Below are positions 1-10,547 of a stretch of DNA of 64,000 nt, one piece after another. The position numbers were made by a program, and so were the translations under genes. The notes under the pieces are model-generated. The model was not told the DNA's origin, made no database searches, and saw only the letters and a program-made list of their open reading frames with translations. The stretch is from Thozetella sp. PMI_491 (taxonomy: Eukaryota; Ascomycota; Sordariomycetes; Chaetosphaeriales; Chaetosphaeriaceae). Where the stretch lies: contig MU270049.1 in NCBI GenBank assembly GCA_021432635.1, positions 498,347 through 562,346 on the forward strand. The letters run 5' to 3'. Within the stretch, counting starts at the first letter, position 1, and each line of letters starts with the position of its first letter.

Positions 1-2735
1 CCCTCTCCATCTCCCCAGTTTGTTCTTCGACCGTTCCTCGCATGCATACCGCGAAACGTCGTGCCCGAGGATCTCGCTGCGCCTCTCTTTGGTGATAAGA
101 GGTAACCGACCGCTAACCGAAGAGATCGCACCAGATCCCCCCGCCATGTCGGGCTTGCCCTCCTGGCCCTACTCAATTTAATAGGAGATGTAGTCTAGTC
201 ACCGCGAATGCTCAACGCGCCACAGATCGATACATGTGCTTTTTTTCTGCGTCGGGAGCTATTTTCCTCGCTGTGGGTGCGCTATCGCCTTGAGCCTTGC
301 ATCTCCTCCCTCTGGTCAAGTCGGGGTGGCGGTCGGCTACCCTTCCGCGATACCTTAGTACCGAGCAGAGGTGCATCTACATAATGCCCAGCCCTGCTAG
401 CTTACAGGTGCATACCTATCTTTTCTGTGGCCCGCAACCTTCCAGCCCTCCTCCAGAATGATGATCCGCTGCCCGGAAGAGTGGGGATGGGGTCACATCA
501 CCAGCAATACGGCCCACAGGCCGGGGCTACCTGCGTTTGTGTGCGACAGGTCATGCGCCCAAAGTACTGGGCGGGTACTTCGCACAGCCGAAGAGAACCC
601 TCCCCCCTCCCCTCTTCCCCCTTCCTCTCCCGCAAGCGGCGCACCTCTCCTTGACACATCCCGTCATCCCATGCTCCAACCTCCAACGCCCCGATGCGCA
701 CAACCCAAAACCGACCACTCAGGATGTGCAGGCGTTTTGCGCGTCGCTGCAGGACGCACTAGACACCACCACCAACAAAAGCCCGGTCGGGCCAGCGCCT
801 GGAACGGCTCTCCCAGTTCCGACACAGACGCCGCTTGCCGCGCGAGGTTCCTGTACAGCTGCGGGATTGGTAGGAGAAGATTGGTAGAAATTTTGGCCGT
901 GCTGCAGAAGCGCTCTGGACGCGCTGAGGGCATTGAAGAAAAGCCATCGTGTAGCCATCTCCAGGGATCTGCTGGCAGGATGTCCCTGATTTGGGGAACG
1001 TGTGTGATTTTCCCTGGCGTTTCTGGACCCTCCCGTCGATTCCCTCCCTGCCCTGGTGGCCAATCATGCGGCATGATGTTAATGGGTTCCCCACCGCGGA
1101 GGCAAGCACCGCTTCTCGCAAGGGTGCCATGGCACCGGTCGTTCAGATCGAGAGCGCATCCGTGCCACTGATTGGATGCAGCCCTTGACGTGCCTCGACA
1201 AAAACAGCCCGACGGTTCAGTTTCAGGGGTACCAGTTACACGGCCTCCCGCCCACCCAGGCGTCCCCTAGCAAGTCCTGGGGCCTTTCTGGGACCGCTCC
1301 GCTCGCCCTTCCTGAGGAACCCCAGGATCCCGAGATGGAACCCTGAGAAGTGGCCGAGACGGTCATTATTTTAAGTCACTCTCAGGGGCAGGTCAATCCG
1401 ATCCGACCGGGCTTCAGGCGCAGAATGAAAAGGGCAGGAAACCCCCCACTACTACGTACATCGGAACCCTTAGGTACTCTGCTGGCCTACTGTACCTTGT
1501 CTAGGGGAGAATTTACCGTTTTGGCTCCACATGCACGGTACGGATGCCCGGCCGCGGCACTGGAGATATTAAACCGACCTGCACCAACCGGTGCAACACT
1601 CGCGCGGAGTGCACATCGCTGCACCTCAGCAGAGACGGAGGAAGCGATGGTGGACTGGGAATCAGCATCGTCTCAGGCCTTTCGATTGTCTTCTAGAGGA
1701 AGAGAACGTAATCTGTACGTCACTGACTTCACGGATTGAGTTCGTGCCACGGCAATCTAGTCGCGGGAGAAGGAAGGCTGAGGTTAAAATTACTTCTTCG
1801 CATGAATTTCGAGGGGGCACCAGGCTGAACCTGGTCGGGTGGCTCCGCAAGCCAAAAACGCGGGTCCGAACCAGAGAACATCTGGTCCTGGTCGAGCATG
1901 AACCACAGCGACACGGTCTGGTCTGTTCTCTAGACGTGAGCGTCTTCGAGGGCAGGCATAGCGAAAATTTTACCTGGTTCGGCGGCGGCTTCGGCGGCGG
2001 CGTCGTCTGCGAACACTCTCACTGTCACGCAAGCCGATCGGATGAGGACAGAGCAGGGCGAGCACCTCCAGACTACTGTACACTAAGCATGTTGGCATGG
2101 CAGGGGTAGCCGAGGCTTGTGGGGGAGAGTGTTGCAATGCACCCTGTCCCGTCCAGTCGTGTGTGGCTGACAAGGAAACGGGGGAGAGGAAGGGGGGAGA
2201 GCTGAACGCCTCTGGAAGATTACCAGCAAATGGTCCCCAAGAGCCCAAACCGCTAATGGTGGGAGTAGAAAGGCCTCCTTCCCTCTGACAAATCGAGAAC
2301 GCATGCATAGTGTGAATGGCTAGTCTGTCTACTTGCCTAGCTTCTATCTCAAAACCCGGCGCAGACGGGTTCATCATCGGACTTTAAATGCTATCCGCCC
2401 GTCTTGAGCCAAGCTTCGGGGTGGTGCAAAAGCAAAACTTGCTGCAAGTTCGGTCCACCGACGTCCCTCCGGTGGCACCCACCCGCGCCCACCCCACGGA
2501 CACCACGCGCCTCTTTCCCTGAAACAAGGCGTTCTGGTTCCCGTGACAGCTCACGTGCGCTTCCCAAAAAGGACGGGGGGCCTTGAGGGATCGACATTAG
2601 CAAGCACGACCGTGCGCGAACTCCCGAGCTAAACCGACAAGGACACGAAGGCGCGACAAGAGCTTCAGGAGATAAAAAAAAAAAGGAGGAGGAAGCTTCT
2701 CTCGTCAACAGCCACCACCACAACCCTCGCCCGCC
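1..2735. other. Intergenic, no supported gene
   Basis: Open frames of up to about 237 codons overlap one another on both strands between about 430 and 1190. They show no recognisable domain and no consistent splice pattern, as expected by chance in GC-rich DNA. A run of CGG-type trinucleotides lies near 1979-2005. The last 100 bases before the gene at 2736 are purine-rich, with a short A-run near 2676, and probably form its leader. Nothing else is supported. Confidence 0.6.
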
Positions 2736-3930
2736 ATGCCTCCTCGAATAAACATCCCGCCGGTGACCCGGATTCTCTTGATCGCGCTGGTCCTGCAGTC
2801 GATGCTGAGCGCCGTGATCCGATACCGACAGTACAGCGCAGCCTCGGAGATTGTCATCCCCTATCTCAACTTGGTCCCCCAGCTCTCGCTCATGTACCCG
2901 TGGACATTTGTCACGACAACTCTCGTCGAGAACAATGTCTTCACCCTCGGGATTGCCTGCGTCACCCTGTACCAGGGCGGTCGGTACCTGGAGCGTGCCT
3001 GGTCGGGCCGCGAGTTTGCCAAGTTCCTGCTGATCACGTCCTTGATCCCGAACACCCTAACCTTTGGCACCATGATCGTCCTGTTTACCTTGACGAGGAA
3101 TGAGAAGTGGACGTAAGTTGCTCCTCCTCCCAGTTTCCGGTTGGAAAGGCAGGAGCCCGCGTGCGGAAGGACTCATTGGTTAACCTGTCTCTCCTCCCAG
3201 GCTGACGACCATCGGTGGCACCATCCCTCTCCAGATCTCTTTCCTCGTTGCGTTCAGCCAGCTCGTGCCCGCCCACACAGTGACACTCTTCCGCGGTCTC
3301 ATCTCCCTACGTGTGCCGCGGTTCCCGCTTCTGTACATTGGGCTCGTGACCGTCCTGTGCCTCACGCCCTTGCTGAGCAGCGCTGCCTTGTTCCTCGCGA
3401 CCTACGGGTTCGTCACGAGCTGGACCTACCTCCGCTTCTACAAGACGGTATTCCCAGACCTCGATGCCTCCCAGCCTACCTCCCTGCGGGGCGACGCTAG
3501 CGAGACCTTTGCCTTCGCCGAGTTCTTCCCCGGCCCGGTCAAGCCGCTCGTGGCATCCATCGCCGACTCCGTCTTTAACGTACTGGTCGCGATGCGCCTC
3601 TGCGTGCCCTTCGATGTAGCTGCGGGGGGTAGCAATGTCCTGCCGCGCGGCGTGCCCGGCAGCGCGCGAGCCGAGGCGGAGCGGCGGCGTGCGCTTGCGC
3701 TGAAGGCCCTCGACCAGCGGCTGCATGCCGCGACTGCTAACGCGGCACAACGTGCGAGCCAGACGCCGCCGCCGCCTGCCGTTCACCCCCCGGCGCCATC
3801 AGCGGTTGGAAGCACGATCAAGTCGCAGCCGAACACGGCACCGCAGACGGCCATGACGAGCAAGCCCAGCGAAGTGCTCGGCGAGACAAATTACAACCCC
3901 GATGCGGACGGGGACAAGGACGTGGCGTGA
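2736..3930 (+). CDS. TMEM115/rhomboid-like Golgi membrane protein (DUF1751 family)
   Basis: Two exons, 2736-3112 and 3201-3930, joined by an 88-nt GTAAGT...CAG intron, encode about 368 residues. The N-terminal half contains several hydrophobic segments and the family-typical stretch around PWTFVTTTL and TLYQGGRYLERAW (about residues 55-90). The C-terminal third is hydrophilic, Ala/Pro-rich and has an ALKALDQRL motif like the tail of TMEM115 and yeast YOL107W. Members of this family resemble rhomboid proteases in fold but lack the catalytic Ser/His. I see no such dyad here. In animals the family acts in the Golgi, in retrograde transport; that role is inferred for this protein. The start is the first ATG after a purine-rich leader. 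The length fits fungal homologues. Confidence 0.9.
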
Positions 3931-5958
3931 GGCCGCCGTGGGATGTATCACGGTGGCTGCTAGAGAGTCGTCCATATCTACATTGGCTCGGAGAAAGACT
4001 CCCAGCAGGTTCTTCGGTTTGGTTACATAGGGGGTGACTTGGGAGGTAGTGATGATAAATGCGTCGCCTCACCATTCGGGGCTAACACAGCAAGCCATCG
4101 GAGTTGGGGTCTAGAGAGGGAGCTTCATATGTGCTGCGGGTACTCATTGTGTTGGACGCGGACGAACATCGACTAGGGACCTGGGGTTGATCTTTAGACC
4201 TCAACATCCTGACTATGGTATCGGTCCATGATTTGCACGTTGCATCTCCCAAGGCCTTTCTTATATTGCCAAGCAGGACGCTCTAATCCCGGGCGGGCGA
4301 CAGTAGCACCTCTGGCAGGGCGGCCAGCTGATGAACAGGCAATGGCTTTTTTTGTACTATATCTATCTACATGCGGTAATTTGTAGGAATTCGACACGAC
4401 TAGGCAGGCATTCCGTATCGTTTTTCACCAGCTCTAGCGGTGCCGATCTTCCCGTGCATCTCGGCGGTTCGACAACAGCACCCTTAGCATTCCTCGCTTT
4501 CTACATAGATAGCCCTGTGTCATCTCGTCGGCTGAGACAAAAGCACCCTTGTGGAACCTCACCTTACCCTTTCTTCCATGGGGTCACACCAGGGCTGTGG
4601 GCCGGCAGCAAGACAGTCTCTTTCCCTCCCGAAGCGGGACGTTTTACAAAGCTCTCTCTTGGAACCCCTTGACACTCCCCAGCGATGATAATATGAGCCG
4701 AGCACAGGATGAGCTTTCAGAATAGCTGCCACCTTAGGAGGCCTTGCTCAGGAAGTACTAGTAGATAGGCTTAGACATTGGCTTTTTTTTCAGAAGTCCT
4801 GCTTCGCCTCGTGGACAGTCACAAGTGGAACTCGCCATAGTCTCTTGGATGATACATGTCACTGACCATCGATCAAAGGCACTCGTCTTGTGCTTGTAGA
4901 GGAAAGCATCCAGCTAGAGTCGGTCGACAGGGTTCCCCCTTCAGGAAGGATACAGGCCGGGACCCGCCGTCTCACCAAGAGGCCATAATCGACATGAGAA
5001 GCTTCCCATCCATCATCACTGGTGGTACAACGAGCTTTACGGCCTCGCGGTCTTACTCCGTCAACTTAGCAGGAGAGCGCAGGTACAATTGACTTGTTCG
5101 CTCCAGGGGTTCAGAGCCGATGCATATTCCCTTGCTCGGGACTGAGTTATCGAAATGAGTGAATGGCCAGTCAATTACTACGAATTAGACAACGGCAGGG
5201 ATTGAGGCAGTTATGTGCGTGAGCAGCACCGCATAGCAGCATCCCTATTAGGGGGTGGGTCTTAATAATGTTGCGGAACGCCGACTTTAATGAATACTAT
5301 CCTGTTGGTGGAATGTAGAAGAAGACTTTCACTTAGGAAGCCGACTCGGTCAATTGATATCTTGTGCCGAGCTTACTGGCTGGCGCAAAAACTCGGCACT
5401 TCGTCTGCAACATACCTGCTAGATTTATGCCAACTACCTATGTCGGCAACTCCTATTTAATTCTCTGCTTCAACTTAAAAAAGCTTTATTTAAATCTCAA
5501 CCCGTTCTCAACTCAATCTTGCTCCCGAAGAGAGCGGGATGGAAAGGGTGGGATAAATAGTTCACAAACTAGCTGCTAAGATGCTCCTGGATTGGAAGCT
5601 CGCATTTGGAATCATGGGGTAAACAACACCCCCTTTCCTAAAGCCACCTCTCCCGCCTCCCCTTTCCCACGCTAGAACTAAGCCGGTGACTACGCTATAG
5701 GGTGATCTTGGCCCTCTTCCCAAGGTGAGGCGTCTGCCACGTCGGCGCTGGTCGAACGCCGCTTAAGAGAGGAGCCTCCCCCACCCACCTGGAAACATGT
5801 TCTTGGGATACGCCCCCCCGAAAAAATCATGTCTTGTGCGCCAGCCACTGGCGCCGAGCCACCCGGCCTTGATGGCGTCAGGGCTCCAGATAGTCCCGGG
5901 ACTACAGAGCGCCACTCGGCTGAGAAGTCTCCCAAATGCTACACCACTCAGCTTGGCT

Positions 5959-6205
5959 TACAATTTACCCTTATACGCTGGTCCTTGGTACAAGACAGAG
6001 GTTAGCCATTATAAGGGTTCGAGAGCCAGCACACGGTCCTCATGGTTCTCTGTTGGTCCATTTGGCTTGCTACTGGCTCGGTAGGTTCTCTGTATCTCTT
6101 CGTATCCCCCACGATAGTAAATGTGAGACAGTGGCTTTTTAATTACCACACTAGCAAATAAACAAGCAAACAAGCAAACCAGGGAAGTGTTGTGTAGCTG
6201 GGTGG
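5959..6205. repeat. Diverged interspersed repeat, copy A
   Basis: This copy pairs with the sequence at 6949-7175. Shared blocks occur in the same order: TTGGTACAA-ACAGAGG, a CCATTTGGCT block, a TCTCTGTAT block, then TGGC-TTTT-ATT-CCACACT followed by a CAAA/AAACA run. Between these blocks the copies differ by many substitutions and small indels. No coding potential or terminal inverted repeat is evident. It could be an old short interspersed element or a mutated segmental duplication. Confidence 0.6.
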
Positions 6206-6948
6206 CTCGTGGCTTAAGAGGGGTTCTTTTTCTTCTTTTGCGTTCCGCCGGCGTCATCTGGGCCTCTCTGCCTGCCCTAAGCTTAGCGTCCGCTTCCGAG
6301 AGCCAAGAAAAGTGTGAGAGGTCTGGGACGGTGAACCGTGGGCAGGAACTTTGGGTAGATCTTCAAAGATGTAGGAAAGAGGGTCGCACAAGAGAGATAA
6401 AGGGGCCGGCGAGACCTTGTCAATCTGATGTCTCTCTCTTAGTCCCTTGCCCCCGCATAGCTAGGGCCTTCACACCGCATAGGCTAGGAAGAGGCGAGAC
6501 ATACGTCGGAACGGTGCATAGAGAGGCGCCCCGGTGGCAATTCGGATCGTGGGCCAATCAGAGGTGGAAGACGTGGCCAAAGAGGATTCCTCGAGAAGGT
6601 GCCAAGAGGGGGGTTGGTCTATCTCAAAGCTAAGATCGGCTAAGTGAGGAGGGTCGAATGAAAGCCACGGCCTCGACCTGGAACGGTAGATTTACAGCAT
6701 ACACTTCCACCTAGCCAATGCCTAGCCTGCGGTGACGGTCTTCGGCGGGCGTTTCTGTGGCTTGCGTCGTGGAATCTGGAGGCTGCAATGCCCATCCGTC
6801 CCACTAACTAAGGGGTCCCTTTAGCCTCTCATGTCGCGGAACATCTCGCGAGGCTGCACATCATGGACCGCCCCGCCGGCGCTAGGGCAGGCAAGGCCGG
6901 AGTTGTCAACTTGGACCGCGGGTAGCGCCTATGGTTACGTACCGAGAG

Positions 6949-7175
6949 TACAAATTCACCCCTTGTATGATTGTTAGCTTGGTACAATACAGAGGCCGGC
7001 CAGGCGTGAGAGCTTGAACACCAGTAACCAGCCGTGCAGGCTTGTTCTTGGCCCATTTGGCTCCCTGCTGGCCCTGTAAACTCCTCTGTATCAAGGTCAA
7101 ATACTTTTCTTATGAAGACATTGGCCTTTTGATTCCCACACTGACAAACAAACAGGGGTTGTATTGTATATAGAT
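6949..7175. repeat. Diverged interspersed repeat, copy B
   Basis: Second copy of the element at 5959-6205, in direct orientation and about 1 kb away. Both copies begin at a TACAA-TT sequence and fade out after a GT/TTGTA-rich stretch. The level of divergence, judged by eye, suggests an old duplication. Confidence 0.6.
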
Positions 7176-8220
7176 TGGGCCGGGGCTGGTGGAAACCCCA
7201 GCTCCGTCATGCACCCGTTACACGCCCCAATACACTCCCTTTTCTCTCCATGCGCTGTCTCGTGGTGATCAAGCGGGGCATCGCACGGTGGTGCCTTGGC
7301 CCCTGCACGACAGGGTCCAAGGTAGATACACGGGGGAGAAGAGAGCCGCGACACTGGGCGACGCCCTCGGCTCCGGATCGGGTGGGAAAGGGGGCCCGCA
7401 TGCTCTGGGGAAGGACAGGGAATCTGCTGTGTCGTGGGACGGGCGGACAGTGGACACAGACACGGCAGGGAGGCGGACACGCGTCACGACGAAGCAATCG
7501 GCCACGATGGCGCTCGCCTCCTGGTTGTGCCAGCCCAACCGCTACGTGGAAAGGCGAGGGACTACTGCTTGTATCATCGGACCCAATCGCCCACTGCCAC
7601 CAGTCGTGTCTCGTAAAATCTGGTGCTGAGGCACAGGGCTTTTGGACTGTACGACGGCATCTTCACACCAAGCCTATAGATCACCTGCTGTGTCCCATAT
7701 TCCGTAACGGGCGTCTCGGGGAGGGCTGAAACTGACGGGCCAATAATTAAAAAAAAAAAAATTCCCTTAAAATTGATCGATTAATTATTGTATTTTACCT
7801 CCCAGAGAAATTTAACGTTCCGAGAGGGGGGGAGGACAGGAGGGGTTAGGGGAAAAGCAATAAAAGAGACTCAGACCCACGCCTCGCCTCCCGTGGTGTA
7901 AGGCCCGATTGAGTCTTATTGTGCACGGGTTCCATGTTATGAGACCAGCCAGAGACAGACCCAATCGGTCCCCGCCGAGTCCTTACCGATGGGGACGGAT
8001 AGGCGTGTTTGAGATTTTGGGATGGTTCAGAGTCGAGTGGAAGGGCCGCGCCTTGCGCCAGACGATCTCGTCTGGGTATAGGAGAAAGAGCATGGAAAGC
8101 GTTGCACACGCGGCTCGTCCGCCAGGAACGCCAATGCTTGGATTGATATAGAAACAAGAGCAGGGTCGTCCCCGATGACGCGCCGGTACGTGCATGGGTT
8201 GCCTCTCGAGAAGTCCAACG

Positions 8221-8221
<1 letters not shown>

Positions 8222-8303
<82 letters not shown>
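8222..8303. repeat. Near-perfect poly-C tract
   Basis: Forty-seven C residues, one A at 8269, then 34 more C residues. Any frame through it gives poly-proline or poly-glycine. It can form G-quadruplex or i-motif structures in principle. Its exact length is uncertain because such runs are hard to sequence. Confidence 0.95.
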
Positions 8304-8305
<2 letters not shown>

Positions 8306-10397
8306 GCGTTTGATGCGCCTGCTACAGGTTACCGCGTGAATCGAAGCGGCTTATACAGGGACGCCGGTAGGTCGTGTAGGAGAAGATCTCGCATGCATGA
8401 TCTGCAACCCGCTGCGGACCATTTGGGGTTCAACCAAGACCTGATGAGGCCAGGTTCACGTTTTCCTTTCCCTTTTGGCCCCTCTCTCCCCTCCGGACGG
8501 CCATGTGTCAGACAGATCGCCGGTCGCGTCAGTGTGGCCGCTTGGCTCTGACGGGAGACCGGCCATTGACTCGTCCCATCTTGTCCCGTAACATAAGAAT
8601 GCCGACCCCGTCCCTTCGCGGCCGTGCTGTCATGCGGCTCGGCAGCGATCCACGCTCGAGGCCCGAGGAGGCGGGGTCACCTCGCTTGTTGTTCGTCTCG
8701 AGTGCCCCACCCCATTCCGCTGCTCATGAAGCACTGCGTGTAGGGTTCATGGATCCTAAAGGTCAAGCTACTACGTACCTGCCTGCCCGCTTTGATCTTT
8801 GTCATGGGAGACGCCCAGGCCCGTTGCATATCGGAGGGAAGGACCGGACGACTGAAGCGCCCCGCCTATTCTCGCGCCGCTTGCCTAGACCGACAACGAC
8901 AAACAACGCAAGCCAAAGTAAACAAAGAAAGAAAGGGGTGCGGGTGCGCCAATTGCTGCGCTTCGGCCGAGGCTCGCGAACCACAGTGGGATGGGAAAGG
9001 CGGGGCCAGTGTTCAAACTTTTTGCCCTTCAGACCACAAAAGGTGCGCGGGTATGGGCACCTGCCGGCACCCGCGGGCAACGGTAACCATAGCCCAGGAG
9101 ACCTCCTCGGCGCATGGCGACATAGATGCAGTGCAAGGTCCCTTCCGCCAATGCAAAGGAAGACCCAAACTGTGCCGTCAACTGCCGCCTGCCCGGGGAG
9201 AGGAGCGGGCGATAAGCCTATCTAGGTGGTCGGCAAAGAGCCCCAGCTCGGTGAGCGCAGAGAGTCTAGACCACGTTTGGTAAAAGAGTCCCTAGTATAC
9301 CGAGGCACGCTCTCGAGCAAGCAGCTCGCCAAGGGCTGGAGAACCTGTCCACAACTCTTACGTTTGTTCATTACCTGTATCTAAGGTTCTTGGCTTCTTC
9401 TCCCAGCACGCAGCAACAGGGCCCCAGCCCGGGACAAGGAAACCGCATTCGGCGTCGGGGATACTAGGTGTGCACTAACCACTGCAACCACCAGGCCGGC
9501 CCCGCATAGAAAGATAGAGAGAGTTTGTGTGTGTGCGATAGATGCTACCTATCTTAAGTACTTACCTTAGGTAAACCCGTCTCCGCCCCGGGCGACGCTG
9601 ACCTCTCGGAGGACAACGGCTGGTTCTCCAACGGTGTGGGTTGGGGTTCCTATCGAGGGTGGAGGAGGGGGCCAAGGGGGGGTAGATCCGAGATAAGCTC
9701 CTTCCCCCTCCCCTGGCGCGCGGCATTTCGATTCCCATCATCCCCTTGGATGCCGTAATTAGGCAGGTGCTGCGGGGCGGGGCAACCGACGCGGAGCTGG
9801 CCGACGCACTTGCCGTCTGCATCGGAGAAGCAAGATAGAGAGCACCGCATTCACACTCAGTGACCGAAGGCTCCGTCCCCTCACCCCAACCTCCCGGCGG
9901 GGGATTGGCTCCCGCTTGTTCGGGTTCGTCACCGCCTAGCAGGAAGCTCGCTGCGGGCTCTCCAGCCAGTTAGGCGCTCTTGTCTTATCGTCGTTGGAGA
10001 CGCCGCGACGTCAACACCGTGGGGATGCATACGAAGCAGATGCGGGCCCTGTTATCTTGGAGCCGGTGGAGAGAGGCGACCTGGCCCGCCCATGTAGAAA
10101 CTAGAAAGCTCCGGGGAGCATGCGAGCTCATGTACCACAGGGCTAAACTGTAAACTGAGAGGACAAAGCAGCTCTCATCCTTGTCTTGGATGCGAGCTCG
10201 CTGTATTCGGGATGGCGTCACCGGCCGCACTGCGTGTGCTTGGGCCGAGACTGGATTCACAAAGGTTATCTCGCCTTCAGCTGGTCATTAGTACCTCGCA
10301 CCAACCCTTGTGACGACGCACAGGGGTCTTGGCCTCAATTCTATAGAACAAACTAGTGGCCGTGATCGGCAGCTTCGGTGCGGCCAGGCTTGACGAC

Positions 10398-10405
10398 ATA
10401 TAAAA
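10398..10405 (+). promoter_or_regulatory. TATA box of the amine oxidase gene
   Basis: TATAAAAG lies 150 bp before the chosen ATG at 10548, in otherwise GC-rich DNA. Its position and sequence fit a core promoter element. Function is inferred. Confidence 0.55.
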
Positions 10406-10547
10406 GCCTTCAACGCGGCCCTCGAGGGCGACGGCGGTGGCGCCGCCTGGTATCACTAGAATTGCTGTTCACCTGGCAACCCACCTGCCCATCTCCCTCT
10501 CTGGGACAGCAGTATCTTTGACCATTGGACCTGCCAGCCCGTCAGAC

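Larger units (their letters stand above)
3931..10396. other. Long intergenic region with repeats
   Basis: About 6.5 kb with no supported gene. It holds short AT-rich islands (about 5430-5500 and 7740-7800) in otherwise GC-rich DNA, two diverged copies of a roughly 240-bp sequence (5959-6205 and 6949-7175), and the long poly-C tract at 8222-8303. A tRNA-like stretch is on the minus strand near 9421-9505. Open frames of up to 240 codons (for example 8503-9225) look random, with no domain, signal peptide or splice logic. Confidence 0.55.

Noticed and set aside
458..1171. 237-codon open frame near the left edge
   Set aside because: Several other frames overlap it on both strands, and no motif or intron logic supports it.
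8027..8305. Glycine-repeat protein on the minus strand
   Set aside because: It is only the poly-C tract read in translation.
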